Part shown: positions 35,091 through 47,820 of the stretch, piece after piece
Numbering within the stretch: the first letter of the stretch is position 1
Layout: each line of letters begins with the position of its first letter
Assembly: GCA_963681505.1 (NCBI GenBank)
Contig: OY811988.1
Coordinates: 4,261,735 to 4,325,734, forward strand
Direction of reading: 5' to 3'
DNA: 64,000 nucleotides
From: Eunapius fragilis
Taxonomy: Eukaryota; Porifera; Demospongiae; Spongillida; Spongillidae
The notes under the pieces: model-generated
Databases searched by the model: none
What the model was told of the DNA's origin: nothing
The model's input: only the letters and a program-made list of their open reading frames with translations
Made by a program: the position numbers and the translations under genes

Positions 35091-36340
35091 AAGTGGGAAC
35101 ACAACACACAGCCTATACCTACAGCTATACACACATAATGATTCAAAGACACACAGAATATCATCCATTTACTCACTTCCCTAACACATTTGCAAATGCT
35201 AACCAGTATGCACAGACATACTCATACCAGGATGCCCATTCATGCTGCAACCTAACCAATGCCACTCTACCAGCTGGGAGGGACTGCCACCTGGGTTCCC
35301 CAAAGGACACACCCAACCTCTGCGCCTATAGCGCTTCGTTTTGTGCTGTTGGGTTGCTATCCCTGGGTAACATTCTAACACAAGACGGGTCTCTACCTAA
35401 TGGCAGCCACAGACACTGCTGAGCCTATGTCAGACAGTGCTTCCATCATCAGGACGCCCCCCCCCCCCCCCCCCCCCATGGAGACTTCACTCAGTGGTAG
35501 TCTACTTTAGCCCATCTGCATTAAAATGTTCTTTCCCCAGCACGAACGAGTCAGTGCTTATCTCTTTATCCTAGTGATGCCATCAGTGAAAAGGACATGT
35601 CTACAGTTCTTAACCAATTACTGCCGAGATACGCATATCTGCATCAAAGGTGTGTTTACTGTTACCAATGAATTCTTCCAGACCCTTTGAAAAATAATAC
35701 CAGTTTGAAGTTACTCATGTTCACGGGCTTCAGATTATGTTGTTGAAACCCCTTCCAACTACCTAAGATTCCTCTGCAGCTTCATTTAGTCGTTTTTGGA
35801 CAACTCGACGTTAGCTAAACAAACATTCCGATGTTCATCGGTTAAAGAGAAACTGAAATGGTTTATGGTCAGAATGCACCACAAATTATCACCAATCAAT
35901 AATAGGTGAAATTTGTTTACCACCTAAAACAATTGCTAGTCCTTCCTTTTCTAGCTGAGAGTACATGTTTTCCGCAGGGACTAAGAACATGAGGCGCATG
36001 TACTGTTTCACCTGACCCACCATCGCACAACTGGGACAGGGAGCTCCTATCCCAGAATGTGAGAGCAATCACACGAAAGCTATTCAGCATCAAGATGCAC
36101 TAGCAGTTTCAGGTGCAATCAATCTGTCTACATAAACGGTCTCTTCCCCAGAACCGTTCCTGTCCCTACTCAAACAGCTTTTACAAGGGTGCCTATATGC
36201 TCTACACATGGGGGGAGCAGCAGGGGGGGGGGGGGGGGGGGGGGAACTTACCATAAGAGTTGAAGAGTTCAGAAGTCTGAGGAATGCTTTCTGCTGGCTT
36301 ACTGCGTCATTTGCAATTCAATAATCCAATAGCCCTCAGC
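35091..36340. other. Duplication copy A, no supported gene
   Basis: Long frames are conserved with copy B on both strands (for example plus-strand HSCCNLTNATLPAGRDCHLG near 35240), but the strands cannot be told apart by domain content. Contains poly-C (35457-35477) and poly-G (36223-36244) tracts. Confidence 0.35.
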
Positions 36341-36347
36341 ATGTCCT

Positions 36348-36563
36348 TCATTCGTTGAATACCATTCCCTTGAAATGGTACTCCACACTTGACAGAACAA
36401 CTTCTATGAATCTAGTCAGCACGTTCTGAAGGATGTGAAGATGTAGTACTGATAAGGTGATCCGGTTACATCTATGCACACATGCACACCAGGCATCTTC
36501 ATTCCCTACACTGTGTGCATTGGAAGATGCTGGGGGCTGAGGGTACCCCAAATGTGCAAGCAA
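36348..36563 (-). CDS. Exon-like frame, unknown
   Basis: Minus strand, DAWCACVHRCNRITLSVLHL then VLTRFIEVVLSSVEYHFKGM. Conserved with 62144-62365 in copy B at nearly every codon. Unrecognised; it may be one exon of the same minus-strand gene as the neighbouring frames. Confidence 0.25.
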   Translation of the reverse strand: MLAHLGYPQPPASSNAHSVGNEDAWCACVHRCNRITLSVLHLHILQNVLTRFIEVVLSSVEYHFKGMVFNE

Positions 36564-37085
36564 TTATAGCAGCTGGAAGTATTATTGCTTGTGCAAGGTC
36601 CAAAGTAGTGATAACATCTCCCTGCCAATAATTCACCAATGTGTGGTGGGGTGGGGGGTGAGTGGGAGTAGCTACAACTAGGATTCCAAGTATCACCACA
36701 GATCCTGATAGTTCAGCCAGTGGAACCACACTGAAGCAGATATCTTTACCCCTTGTTCAACTCTTTCCCATAAAGCATGCTATATGAACTGAGGTATGAA
36801 GAACTATACATGGTGCTGCTCATGGGGTCCACATGATTTTGACCACTTACCCTCCTCAACCAAGCTCATCCTTGAAAAGATCCAATAGCTGCTGTAAGCA
36901 GTTGTCAATACCAGGATGTAGGGAACTGAAAAAACAGCAAATTTGTGTCAAGTATATACTGCCAATCACACACCATCAGATGGACCACTCCCAGAAACCA
37001 CAAGAGGGCTCATATAAGTTCAGTGAAATAGTGGTACAATGTACCCCCATAACACACTTGTCCCTTTACTCTCAACATACGAAGT

Positions 37086-37205
37086 GTGCTAACTATGTCT
37101 TGCAGTAGAGCCTTGGCCACTGCACCCCGCATGAGGTTTGATTGTAGTATGATGTATGCTGCAGCTGCTGTATCCATCTCCAATGTTATGAGAGAACCAG
37201 CTTTC
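37086..37205 (-). CDS. Exon-like frame, unknown
   Basis: Minus strand, KAGSLITLEMDTAAAAYIIL then QSNLMRGAVAKALLQDIV. Alanine-rich helix-like composition. It lies at the right edge of the duplication, so copy B lacks it. A possible internal exon of the unidentified minus-strand gene. Confidence 0.25.
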
Positions 37206-37402
37206 TTGGGGGCAGGGGAAGAGGGGGTGGGGGTGGGGGGGGGGGGGGGGGTGCAGCACAGAAAATAAGGCTTCAATACAACTGCTCACCCTGTTGTTGG
37301 GTACTTTGTGGTCTTCTTTGACACCCTTAACCCTGTTCATTGTTATTCCTCCAAATACCCGTGGCAGGTGTCCTTGTCTTCCCCAATGGTAGCATTCGAT
37401 CA

Positions 37403-37730
37403 TTCCGGCCCCGACAATCTGTTGAGCTTCGTGATGACATCCATCTTGATTAACTCGTGGTCTAACCGACGTGTACATATTCTGGGGTCATAGCGATTTC
37501 CCCGCGTTCTATACTCCGCCAGCTCGGCCAACGTAGCCAATTCAAATGCCTTGGAAAAGGTGAGGTGTACCTTCCATCAGTGTTATACCGATAACACATT
37601 CCAACCGTCTCGCAAACAAGTCGGTCCCCGGCGCGGCATTTACATAATTTGAACGTTTCTCTGAATGCACAGGTGCTTGAATCTCAGCTATCAAAAACCT
37701 GCGACGCCGGAATATGGGTCGCTGCTTCCT
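37403..37730 (-). CDS. Exon-like frames, unknown
   Basis: Two overlapping minus-strand frames. 37555-37403 reads FSKAFELATLAELAEYRTRG, NRYDPRICTRRLDHELIKMD, then VITKLNRLSGPE. Upstream is LIAEIQAPVHSEKRSNYVNA and DLFARRLECVIGITLMEG. The text is clearly protein-like, rich in helix-forming residues, and lies outside the duplication. It may be the 5' part of the gene whose other exons extend to 33.5 kb. No family recognised. Confidence 0.35.
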
Positions 37731-37776
37731 CCTGCGCTCGCAAATCAGTTGAAGTGGAATCGATAGCTGAAACAAA

Positions 37777-37812
<36 letters not shown>

Positions 37813-38650
37813 CGGGAAGGGGGGGGGGCAAAGCATGGAGTACTGAACACTTGTCGTTGAACCACTTTTAAGGGGGACACAATGTACTAGGTTTACCGTT
37901 ATAATGGATACGGGATTACGCCGTATAAACGCGGTCAATTTGTCATGCACGACTGATGACAATTTACTCCATTTCGGACGTTCATTAACAATTCCTGGCC
38001 CGTTTTGCAAATGTCCGTCACATTACCGCGCACGCACCCATAGAAATACACTTGATTGCGTTACTTATGTAGAGCTTTAAAAGTCTTACGCCATATGAAG
38101 TTTTTCAAACGCGGAGTACAGTAGAGGTCTACCCATGGACATCATACGTAACTGTTTTTCAGACAAACTTAAGGCTTCCGCTAAGTGTATAGACCTTATT
38201 CACGCGCCATTTTGAATAATTATTGTCATGTGCCAGCCATTGGGCGTCTTGCATTTTCGACGATTTACGGAGCTTGTTCATTCATTTATTCATAAGCAAT
38301 AAGCTTGGTTAGTTTGTTTGAGGGATTGAGACCTTTTTGTTGCCAACCAGGGGTTGAGGCCCTCCGTGGCTTTAAGAAAATTGACTATTAACACTCACTA
38401 ACATAGCGATCCATTTGTACTGATATCACAACCGCTCTTTTTTGTGTACCTCGTGTAGCTATGCAACGATGCGTCCTATGCTTTTAACATCCACACTGTG
38501 TGTAGAGGTATGTTGAACTAAAGGAATGGCGTAGCGATCTCTCTTAAAACATAATCCTGCATGTGTTAGATACGCGGTCGTAAAGATAGTTTCTAGGTGA
38601 TAGACCCGCTCTCTTTGTGTACCTTTTCTGAAGAGATCTGCCAGTATCCA
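37731..38650. other. Anonymous interval before the gap
   Basis: A short (GT)n and a G-run at 37776-37830, then unremarkable sequence with no supported gene. Confidence 0.4.
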
Positions 38651-38850
38651 NNNNNNNNNNNNNNNNNNNNNNNNNNNNNNNNNNNNNNNNNNNNNNNNNN
38701 NNNNNNNNNNNNNNNNNNNNNNNNNNNNNNNNNNNNNNNNNNNNNNNNNNNNNNNNNNNNNNNNNNNNNNNNNNNNNNNNNNNNNNNNNNNNNNNNNNNN
38801 NNNNNNNNNNNNNNNNNNNNNNNNNNNNNNNNNNNNNNNNNNNNNNNNNN
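38651..38850. other. Assembly gap (200 N)
   Basis: Exactly 200 unknown bases, probably a scaffold gap of estimated or default size. Confidence 0.98.
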
Positions 38851-38979
38851 ATTAGCTCAGCAGTGACTTTGAAAGCTCTTACGTATATAGGACAATGGGT
38901 GTGTACTTACAAGTATTTGTCGTCCACTTAAGTACCAGACGTGTGTTCATCAATTATGGCTGTTATGTAAATATTTCTC

Positions 38980-38980
<1 letters not shown>

Positions 38981-39014
<34 letters not shown>
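38981..39014. repeat. 34-base poly-C tract
   Basis: An uninterrupted run of C. Similar pure runs occur at 33501-33528 (28), 56340-56367 (28) and 59731-59760 (30). Confidence 0.9.
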
Positions 39015-39045
39015 ACGGATTACATGCATCGGAATGCATATACCG

Positions 39046-39181
39046 TTAGGCCCGACACACACGGAGTTGATATCGCCAATGATATCGCTGGCAATTCCCG
39101 TAATTTATTACACTACGAACAAAATGCAGGCAGGAATTACGAATCGCCAGCGATATTGTCGGCCGTGTGTGCTGGGGCTAA
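39046..39181. mobile_element. 136-bp MITE-like element
   Basis: Left end TTAGGCCCGACACACACGG, right end (inverted) TTAGCCCCAGCACACACGG. The inverted similarity continues imperfectly through CAATATCGCTGGC.ATTC and GTAATT. Ends with TTA/TAA borders. Superfamily not assigned. Confidence 0.6.
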
Positions 39182-39231
39182 CACTTGTATTGTTTCTTCA
39201 AATACTTAAGCAACAATGACTACATGTAGTG

Positions 39232-40320
<1,089 letters not shown>

Positions 40321-40326
40321 CCGGGG

Positions 40327-40334
40327 TATATAAT
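40327..40334 (+). promoter_or_regulatory. TATA-like element of the 40404 gene
   Basis: GGGGTATATAATTAC, 70 bases upstream of the ATG, preceded by CCCACGTTAG as in the paralogues. Confidence 0.6.
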
Positions 40335-40403
40335 TACAATCGAAGACGATTTTTTCATAGTTCATCAGATCATTCGATTGTAACCTGAAATTTTTTTACA
40401 ATA

Positions 40404-40805
40404 ATGTCTCCTCTTCTTTATGTAACTACTTCGGTTCTCATCCTGGTGGGAGGTGCCTTGGGTCACCCTCTTCACAAACGTGACGTTGACTGCAGCAACG
40501 TTAAAACTCCGACGACAGCGAAGCTGATATGCCAGTCTCTTTGGTACTTGGAGGGAACTATTGCCCACTGTCCTAATGGAACTGTGTGCAACCAAGCTGT
40601 TCTGACTGGAATCAAATCATCTATTCAAAGCAATTTATGTTTATGGGTAAGATTACTTGTAATAATTCTTAATGACCGTCATTCATGTAACTTTTGATCC
40701 GTACAGGTAGCTCAACAATGTCCAACATTAATTCCATCGACCAGCAGTTGTAGCAACATGCCATTGGAAGACATATGCGGATCAATTAATGTGCAGCTGT
40801 TATGA
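40404..40805 (+). CDS. Secreted 8-cysteine peptide precursor, subfamily B (KR form)
   Basis: Exon 1 40404-40646, intron 40647-40706 (60 bases), exon 2 40707-40805; 113 residues. The signal peptide MSPLLYVTTSVLILVGGALG is followed by HPLHKR, so this is the only B copy with a true dibasic site. All eight cysteines are at the standard positions (30, 43, 56, 62, 79, 86, 96, 105). The first sequon NGT is kept; the second reads NQA and is lost. The tail is EDICGSINVQLL, with Asn instead of Tyr. It is the only plus-strand intact member, and the most diverged of the B group. Secreted; function unknown. Confidence 0.86.
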
Positions 40806-41114
40806 AACTTATATGTCGCAATACTGATGTAATGTCCAATACAAATATTTCACATTTAATATTGAAGTTAAGAATGATTTCCAACCTCAGTACAGACAAA
40901 GCAGATAACGCACATTTAAGCTATAAATTCTCTCCGAGTAGAATATATACTTTTCTGTCGTTTGAGTTGCGAATAAAATAAGCTCCTATATGAAAATAGG
41001 AAAGTGATTGAGCCAATGGTTAGATAAAGTGATGTTAGGGGGTGAGAGTGATGTAAGTGAATTTTTGTTGATTGGTGTTGAGATGCGTACGCATAGCTAC
41101 CATGTGCTTAGCTG

Positions 41115-41390
41115 TTGAGTGGTGTTAGAAATGCGTACGCATATTTGGCCACGTACGCGTGTAGTTTCGGATCTAGGCATCTGTCTGAGCTGGCCTCACT
41201 GCTCTCTGCTAGCTGGAACCAAGCCTATAGCCTAACCATCATGTGGTTGAGATGCCGCCTTGCCTATTCATTACAGCGAAGTTCAGTTATGTGCATTCGA
41301 GGGGCACGCTCTCACCTTGGCCATTATATGTCTGCTACACAACCTCCTCATGACCTGGTGTCAAGGGAAGCACTTCTACATGCACAATAG
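41115..41390 (+). pseudogene. Possible mobile-element ORF tail
   Basis: Contains SLTIMWLRCRLAYSLQRSSV then MCIRGARSH and a C-terminal PHDLVSREALLHAQ. Phrases of the WLRC.L.FSLLRSS..C.RGARS type recur at the C-termini of multicopy invertebrate element proteins; this is from memory and unverified. Flanks (40806-41114 and 41391-42229) hold no gene, only C-runs near 41500 and 41900. Confidence 0.35.
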
Positions 41391-42229
41391 ATTCTCATAT
41401 TTTGTTTCCTATCGTTTTTATTTATTTATGTGAATTGTTTGTTTAATGTAAAAAATGTAACTCCTTCTTGGCGTCTGTACGAGTGTGCAATGCCGCTGTA
41501 CTCCTCCCCCCCCCCCCCCTCCCGCCGCCCTTCTTTCTATTCATTAGGGCAGATGTGTCATGATCTGTCACGTTGAGGTACTCAAGGCTGCCCGGGACTC
41601 TGAACGCATCAATCAAGTTTCAAAACGATGTGTTAAGTGTTGGGCTGAGCTGTGCTAGTTAGCGGTTTTCCGCAAAAAAGTGGATTTCCCCTAATAGAGG
41701 GTTTGCCACTCATCTTATTCCTGTCTGTATGCAGTGCTGTATGGATGAATGCGAGTAGTTGTATTGTGTGTGACTAGTGTCTAGTGTGTTGAGTTGATGA
41801 CAGTGGCGTGGACAACAGATGACGCAACCAAACATGTGAAGTGTCATTGGGGAAGGTAGCGTGCATGATATAGGAGATACTGGAATGTTCTCATGCCCCC
41901 CCCCCCCCCCCACCCCCACCCCCCCACCCCCACGGCCTTTGAAATAACATACACAACCGATAATACCACACAAGGCGCATGCGCCGTATACTGGTAAGGA
42001 CTCACGGAAAAAAAAAACGTGCGTGGCATGGATTGATTGAACACCCACATCTGTATTATATATCTTTAAAACACTACCTATAGTTTTACAAGTAAATAAA
42101 AACATTCTCAAACGAGAGAGTTGTTGGGATATAGGATTGACTAATGGTGGTGTAAAAAAACACGGTAACAAGAGTGACAGAAATTTTACTGCAAAATTGA
42201 AATAGGCCTGCATTTAGCCCATTATTCAG

Positions 42230-42983
42230 GCAGGCTTTATTTGATGGGATATTTGAAGTATTTAATTCATACTTACGCATGCGCAAGGAAGTGCTTTTTT
42301 TTGTGAGCACTGATTTATGCCAGTTGATCATATGAAGCAATTGGTGATACTACTACCACTACTCAGTCACGTCCCCAGACCACATGATGTAGACGATTAT
42401 CGCTGTAAAACTACACCACCGTTTACAAAGATATTATATCATGTGCATCTGAGGACGTGAATAATATTAAATGGATCTCGTTGTAATTATACAAGCTGAG
42501 ATGTTATAATTATGCTCCATAGAGCTATCAGAAATAATGTATAGTGGAATCATTTCAATGTAACGGCACGTCTATCTGGTACCAGTATTATTGATGACAA
42601 TATTGTTTAGTTCTCACTGATGCAAGACTTGATGCATTGCAGATCGAACATGCTTAGATTGAAATGGCAGTTCCCAACTTTATCCCAACTAACCCCACCA
42701 GTTTCAAAGTAACAGCTGATAATGAGGAAGGCAACTATATAATCATTGCTTGGCTATGGGGTTGAATTGTCCCTTTGTCCCCTAGCAAGTTGTATAACAG
42801 GCACCCACCACATGCCCGTACCTAAGACAACTCAGCCCGGAAGAATGCGACGACGGAGACGTTTCCAGATTGCATTCTTTCTTCAATTACAATAGGTTAA
42901 TATTCGCGGCAAAATAAGTCATTGAAATATTACCAATTAACTGCTGTACGTCGCGTCACCATTGCTCACCAACTTTCAATATT
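42230..42983. repeat. Tandem-array unit 1, left part
   Basis: Begins GATGGGATATTTGAAGTATT and matches 48905-49660 and 50560-51330. It is cut at 42983 by the CACTA element and continues at 48022. Confidence 0.85.
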
Positions 42984-43792
42984 CACTGTGCAAAAAACCT
43001 AGTATACGCTAGCGTATATTTTTGCGTATATTTCGCGTATACCATCAATATACCAAGGGTAGTGTATATTTCGAATATCCACCTGGTATATTTCAAGAAT
43101 CCCTAGGTGACAATTATTCATTGTGCGTATTCTCGAAATATCACGTATACGCACACCGCAATGAATTATGCAACGCATTCAAATCTAAATAACTTACATT
43201 GAATAATTTGAACCGCAGTATGCCTGCTATGTGAATTCGAACGTAGAGCATTATGGACGTTTACCACTTGAACTATAAGCGTCGGTACGTATGTAAGATA
43301 TTAATGATGCATGGCATGGCTTAACAGGTGGGTAAGATAAGTGAGGAGGACAGGAATGGGGGTGTGTATGCCAGGGTTATGTGTTATCGCATGCGTCACT
43401 GTTGACCAGTGGGTACTTTAGGCAACACTAGCTAAGTTAACGAATGCGTAATTGTATGCTGTATACCAGTGGGTCAATGTGTCTACAGGATGGTAGGAAG
43501 CATGGGAGGCCATGTTGGGAGGCCATGTTTGACCGGGAGCAATCTTTGTAACCAGGTAGCCCAGCAGGGTGGTGAATTGGCCGCCCATGCAACCATATAA
43601 TTGCAGCTCATCATTTATATCAGCCATTGTTTTAAAGTGTGTGAGGGAGCAGGAGAATGGTCAAGATTCCCGGTGAGAAGGACCTAGAGTTGCAGAGGTT
43701 AGCTGATATGGTTCCTGACAAATAGGCCAACAGTATGATCACCACTGAAATAGCAGTGAAATAGCAGTGACACCTTGTGGTCTTGGCACTTG

Positions 43793-44040
43793 CACTGTGT
43801 AAAAAGGGTTGTTATACTCGCCTGTATAACATTGTTATACAAGTAGTTATACAGCATTTGTTATACACATTGCATATAATTGTGTATAACTGTGTATAAT
43901 GGTAGTATGTACTAATTAAAAAACCGCAGTGTAAAAAGGGTTGTTATACTCGCCTGTATATCCGCCTGTATATCATTGTTATACAAGTAACTGTTATACA
44001 CATTATGTGTATAACTGTATACATGTGATGCTAATTTTAT
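43793..44040. repeat. CACTG-type terminus-like sequence, duplicated
   Basis: CACTGTGTAAAAAGGGTTGT followed by TATACTCGCCTGTAT and many GTTATAC/GTATAAC words. The core repeats in direct orientation at about 43926. It resembles the left end of a second CACTA-like family nested in the larger element; no matching right end was found. Confidence 0.45.
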
Positions 44041-44884
44041 ACCGCATCATAGCGAGGGCGTAATTCGTTGTTAATTGAGCTATTGGCCATTAATAATGGG
44101 CCATTAAATTTAAATTTAAAAAGAAAGATGGCTATACGTGTTCCGAAGTGTCAAATAAAGAAATCGCGGAAGGAAAGCGTATATCTGGTTGGTCGGAGTT
44201 CTGGCTAAAATGTATGTATACACATACTAGCTTAGTTTATGAATTACGCACATTTGAATTTGATTCGTCTACCGGTACTTGTATACAGTTTCAGTGATGA
44301 TATGTGTGAAGCCAAAAAGCCCCAAGTTGTGTAGACGTCGCGTTGGATGGAGTGACCACTGAAAGGTAAGCCAATGTAGTTTTGTAATATTTCTGGGTTG
44401 TACCATGTATATAAATAATTTATGGTTGTCATACATACTATTATAATCAATTTTTAAAAGTCACCTTTTGAAATGGGCTGATTGTAACTGTGGCAACCAG
44501 CTCAGTATACACGCCCAGGGTCAGGCTACATGCTGCATATGTGTGTGATTGTGTGTGTGTTGTGTGTGTGTGTGTGTGTATACATGTGTATGTAATAGTA
44601 ACATGTATGATATGTGTGTGCATTTGGTACATGTGTGTGCGTGTGTGTTTGTTGTGTGCATGTATGCGCATACATGTGTATGTGAGCATGTATATGTGTA
44701 CACGTTCAACGTGTGTATATTCACTGATTCAATGTTCCTGTTACATTGGTCATGATGTAATCTGTGCATCAAGCATGCAGGATCGGTGCTCTGGGTACAT
44801 TGCATGTATATGTGTGTTCTGAGTTATTGGTGAGACAAGCGTATGCCGTTTGACAGTCTGATGCACATGAACAATGGCCTCCTT

Positions 44885-45560
44885 GATAATAATGTGCTCA
44901 CCTCATGCTGTCATGTGCTCACCTCATGCTGTCATCATGTGCTCTCCTCATGCTGTCATCATGTGCTCACCTCATGCTGTCATGTGCTCACCTCATGCTG
45001 TCGTCATGTGCTCACCTCATGCTGTCATGTGCTCACCTCATGCTGACATCATGTGCTCACCTCATGCTGTCATCATGTGCTAACCTCATGCTGTCATGTG
45101 CTCACCTCATACTGTCATCATGTGCTCACCTCATGCTGACATGTGCTACCCTCATGTTGTCATTATGTGCTAACCTCATGCTGTCATGTGCTCACCTCAT
45201 ACTGTCATCATGTGCTAACCTCATGCTGTCATGTGCTCACCTCATGCTGTCATCATGTGCTAACCTCATGCTGTCATCATGTGCTCACCTCATGTTGTTA
45301 TCATGTGCTCACCTCATGCTGACATGTGCTACCCTCATGTTGTCATCATGTGCTAACCTCATGCTGTCATGTGCTCACCTCATACTGTCATCATGTGCTA
45401 ACCTCATGCTGTCATCATGTGCTCACCTCATGCTGTCATGTGCTCACCTCATGCTGTCGTCATGTGCTCACCTCATGTTGTTATCATGTGCTAACCTCAT
45501 GCTGTCATGTGCTCACCTCATACTGTCATGTGCTCACCTCGTACTGTCATCAGGTGCCTG
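44885..45560. repeat. 21/24-bp minisatellite
   Basis: About 30 units of TCATGTGCTCACCTCATGCTG, with or without an extra TCA. Both unit lengths are multiples of three, which keeps a 218-codon frame open (44905-45561). I regard the frame as a by-product. Confidence 0.9.
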
Positions 45561-46993
45561 ATGAAGATGGTTTGGTATTTAATGCTAGCATTCCTACTTA
45601 CCCTAATCACCTAATAATGTCTACTAAACCACATCACATGATCTTAACACTCACCTTGCATGCACACACATGCGCACACACATACACACATACACACATA
45701 CACACACATACACACACATACACATACTTGAAGAAGTTGCCAAGGGGTAATACACTCACACAGTTGGTGGGATGGCTGCTTTGCCACACCCCATGATGAG
45801 GCTACCATGATGCATGTAGCCACAGTCTTGATAACTGGGGCACTCCTGCCAAAGGGGAGGGTTGGTGGACTAACTGTGGGCTGTTAGCACTGAAGTTTGA
45901 TTGCTTTGGTGTCACTCTGAAGTTTTTATAGTTCACTGTGTGATGTTTAGTCAGTGCCAAATAGACCCAGGCAGCAATATGTTTTGGTGCCTAGCTGTGT
46001 AGGGCTTTCATTGTTCTGTGAACATTCTTACATGTAGTGGTTGTATTGAAGGACCTTTTGGGAGGATATTGGCATGTGTGCAGCTACATACATAGGGTAC
46101 GCATGTGTGTGTATCTGTCTGCATGTCACTAGGAGAAGAAAGCACAATTCTGTCAAGATGTGTGTATGCATGTGTCTGCATTTTATACCAGTATGTGCAT
46201 GTGCATCCACATATGTTTACAATTGTCTGTACGTGCTTATATCTGTGTGAGTAGGTGAAGATGCTTAGAATGTGGTTTGAAAGAGGCGAATGTGATTTTG
46301 GAGCATTCAGAATGAAAATGTTTAGCTAGAGGCTTGGCGCTTGGAGGTGGCACCAGTATTACTGCCATTTAGTAGCTGAGTGCACTAAGAATCTATCCTT
46401 CTCAATAGTCTTCATCCAAATTGTATGTATGGTATGTTTGCATGGTGTGATATCTTTAAATGATATATTTTCACTCTGATAGGATCAAGCCTTACATCAA
46501 TTGAATGAATCAAATAAAGTGGCAGTCCCTGGTGTGCATCTAATAGAGTCATGTTCGTAGGTGTGCATCAAATAGAATCATGTTAGTGGCCAGACCAGGT
46601 ATTGTAATACAGTCTTGTGTACATCAAATAAGTCATTTCTAAGTTGCTTTTGAAACCCCACTCTGAGCAGAACAAATACAGTGTGTACGAGGCTTCTTGT
46701 CAAATGAATGTAACGCGCATGCGTAGACTCTTCAAAGCCGCATGCATATATGGCGTCATCGTCGGGAAATCTACTGCAACTATAACCGTACGTTCCTATC
46801 ATCCAGAAGAAATATCTTAGGTGGGTCTTCAAGTAAATTGAGGGACTAGTGGCTAATTCCCAAGTCTCTCCTCTAACAGGTCCCCGAGAAACGATGAAGT
46901 CATGTCGTCACAGCAGAACCTACATGTACATGTATATCGATACTAGTACGATGATGACGAAGAAGACCGCGCCAAACCCTAGGTCCTAGGCAG

Positions 46994-47820
46994 CATGGCG
47001 ATGCTGTTTGCACGGTCCGTTACACTACTGCAGGAGGTTGCGAAACTACAGATCCAAAACTGTCTCAAAGCGATGCTGTAAGACCAACTCGAGGGAAAAG
47101 GACATCACTTTCTGTACAGGTACAGTAACGTTATATCGGCTTTTTTTTTTCCTACTGAGGAGAATCCAGCTGGAAGTCTCGAAGCGTAAGCAGTGATCAT
47201 CATCACCTTTTTTTTCTCGATCAAATTTAGAGACGTCATAAAAACTAGCAAAGGCAGAGCGGGTAAGAGATTGCGTTTTCATTCACACTTGCTGTTTATC
47301 AGTGTCTGTTGTCAGAATTGACAAATTATACGAAGAGCGGAGATAGAGAAGTAGCGGATTGCTTTGGAGTATAAGGTAATGGCTTCGTTTGTTTTAACCC
47401 TGTATATTCCCTGCAGCTAGACAAGGAAACTTCAGATTCAGCTGAGCTTGTCAAGCAATCCCGCCGTCAGTGTAGGCCTCTGTTTGCATTTGTATCGTAT
47501 CGATGCTCTATTTTGCTGTAGCTATATGGACTATGGTGACAGTACAGGGAAGCAGTTTGAAGCCTACGCTCAACTACTTCCGCGCGTTTCGTCAGAAGAG
47601 GTTGCAATGGATTTCTGAGCAACTCGTGGCAACGGCGGGTTGGAGGGCCACTACTGGAGTATCTCCTTCCTGGATGGCTGGAGAGCTTGAACGTTGTCTA
47701 TTGATTGTATTGCTTTATTTAATATTGATAATAATTTTAATACTAATCAAGCCAGTATACAACGAACATAATCGGGTGGCGTACCCAATACAGTATACGG
47801 TCAACGTAGGTACAGTGTAG
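46994..47820 (+). other. Exon-like stretches inside the CACTA element
   Basis: 46994 starts MAMLFARSVTLLQEVAKLQI and meets a donor-like GTAAGA. After an acceptor-like CCCTGCAG (47417) is LDKETSDSAELVKQSRRQ. After TTTTGCTGTAG (47520) one frame reads MDYGDSTGKQFEAYAQLLPR and stops at VAMDF, and another (47503-47820) stays open. This may be a captured host gene fragment or part of the element's own gene. Not recognised. Confidence 0.25.

Larger units (their letters stand above)
29012..37083. repeat. 8-kb segmental duplication, copy A
   Basis: Direct copy of 55157-62870, starting at GAGAGTACAGCCATTAAT and ending at TTACTCTCAAC. It contains one subfamily-B peptide gene, a 21-23-bp minisatellite, a GGCGGATACAGGAATTCTGG block, exon-like minus-strand frames, and several poly-C tracts. 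Relative to copy B it has an extra internal tandem duplication (33150-34310) and lacks the Harbinger MITE. 29150-30100 shows no gene. Confidence 0.85.

Noticed and set aside
44905-45561. 218-codon frame with an internal repeat, possibly a repetitive secreted protein
   Set aside because: The 21/24-bp units keep several frames open at once; there is no signal peptide, start context or splice signal, and it lies inside a CACTA element.
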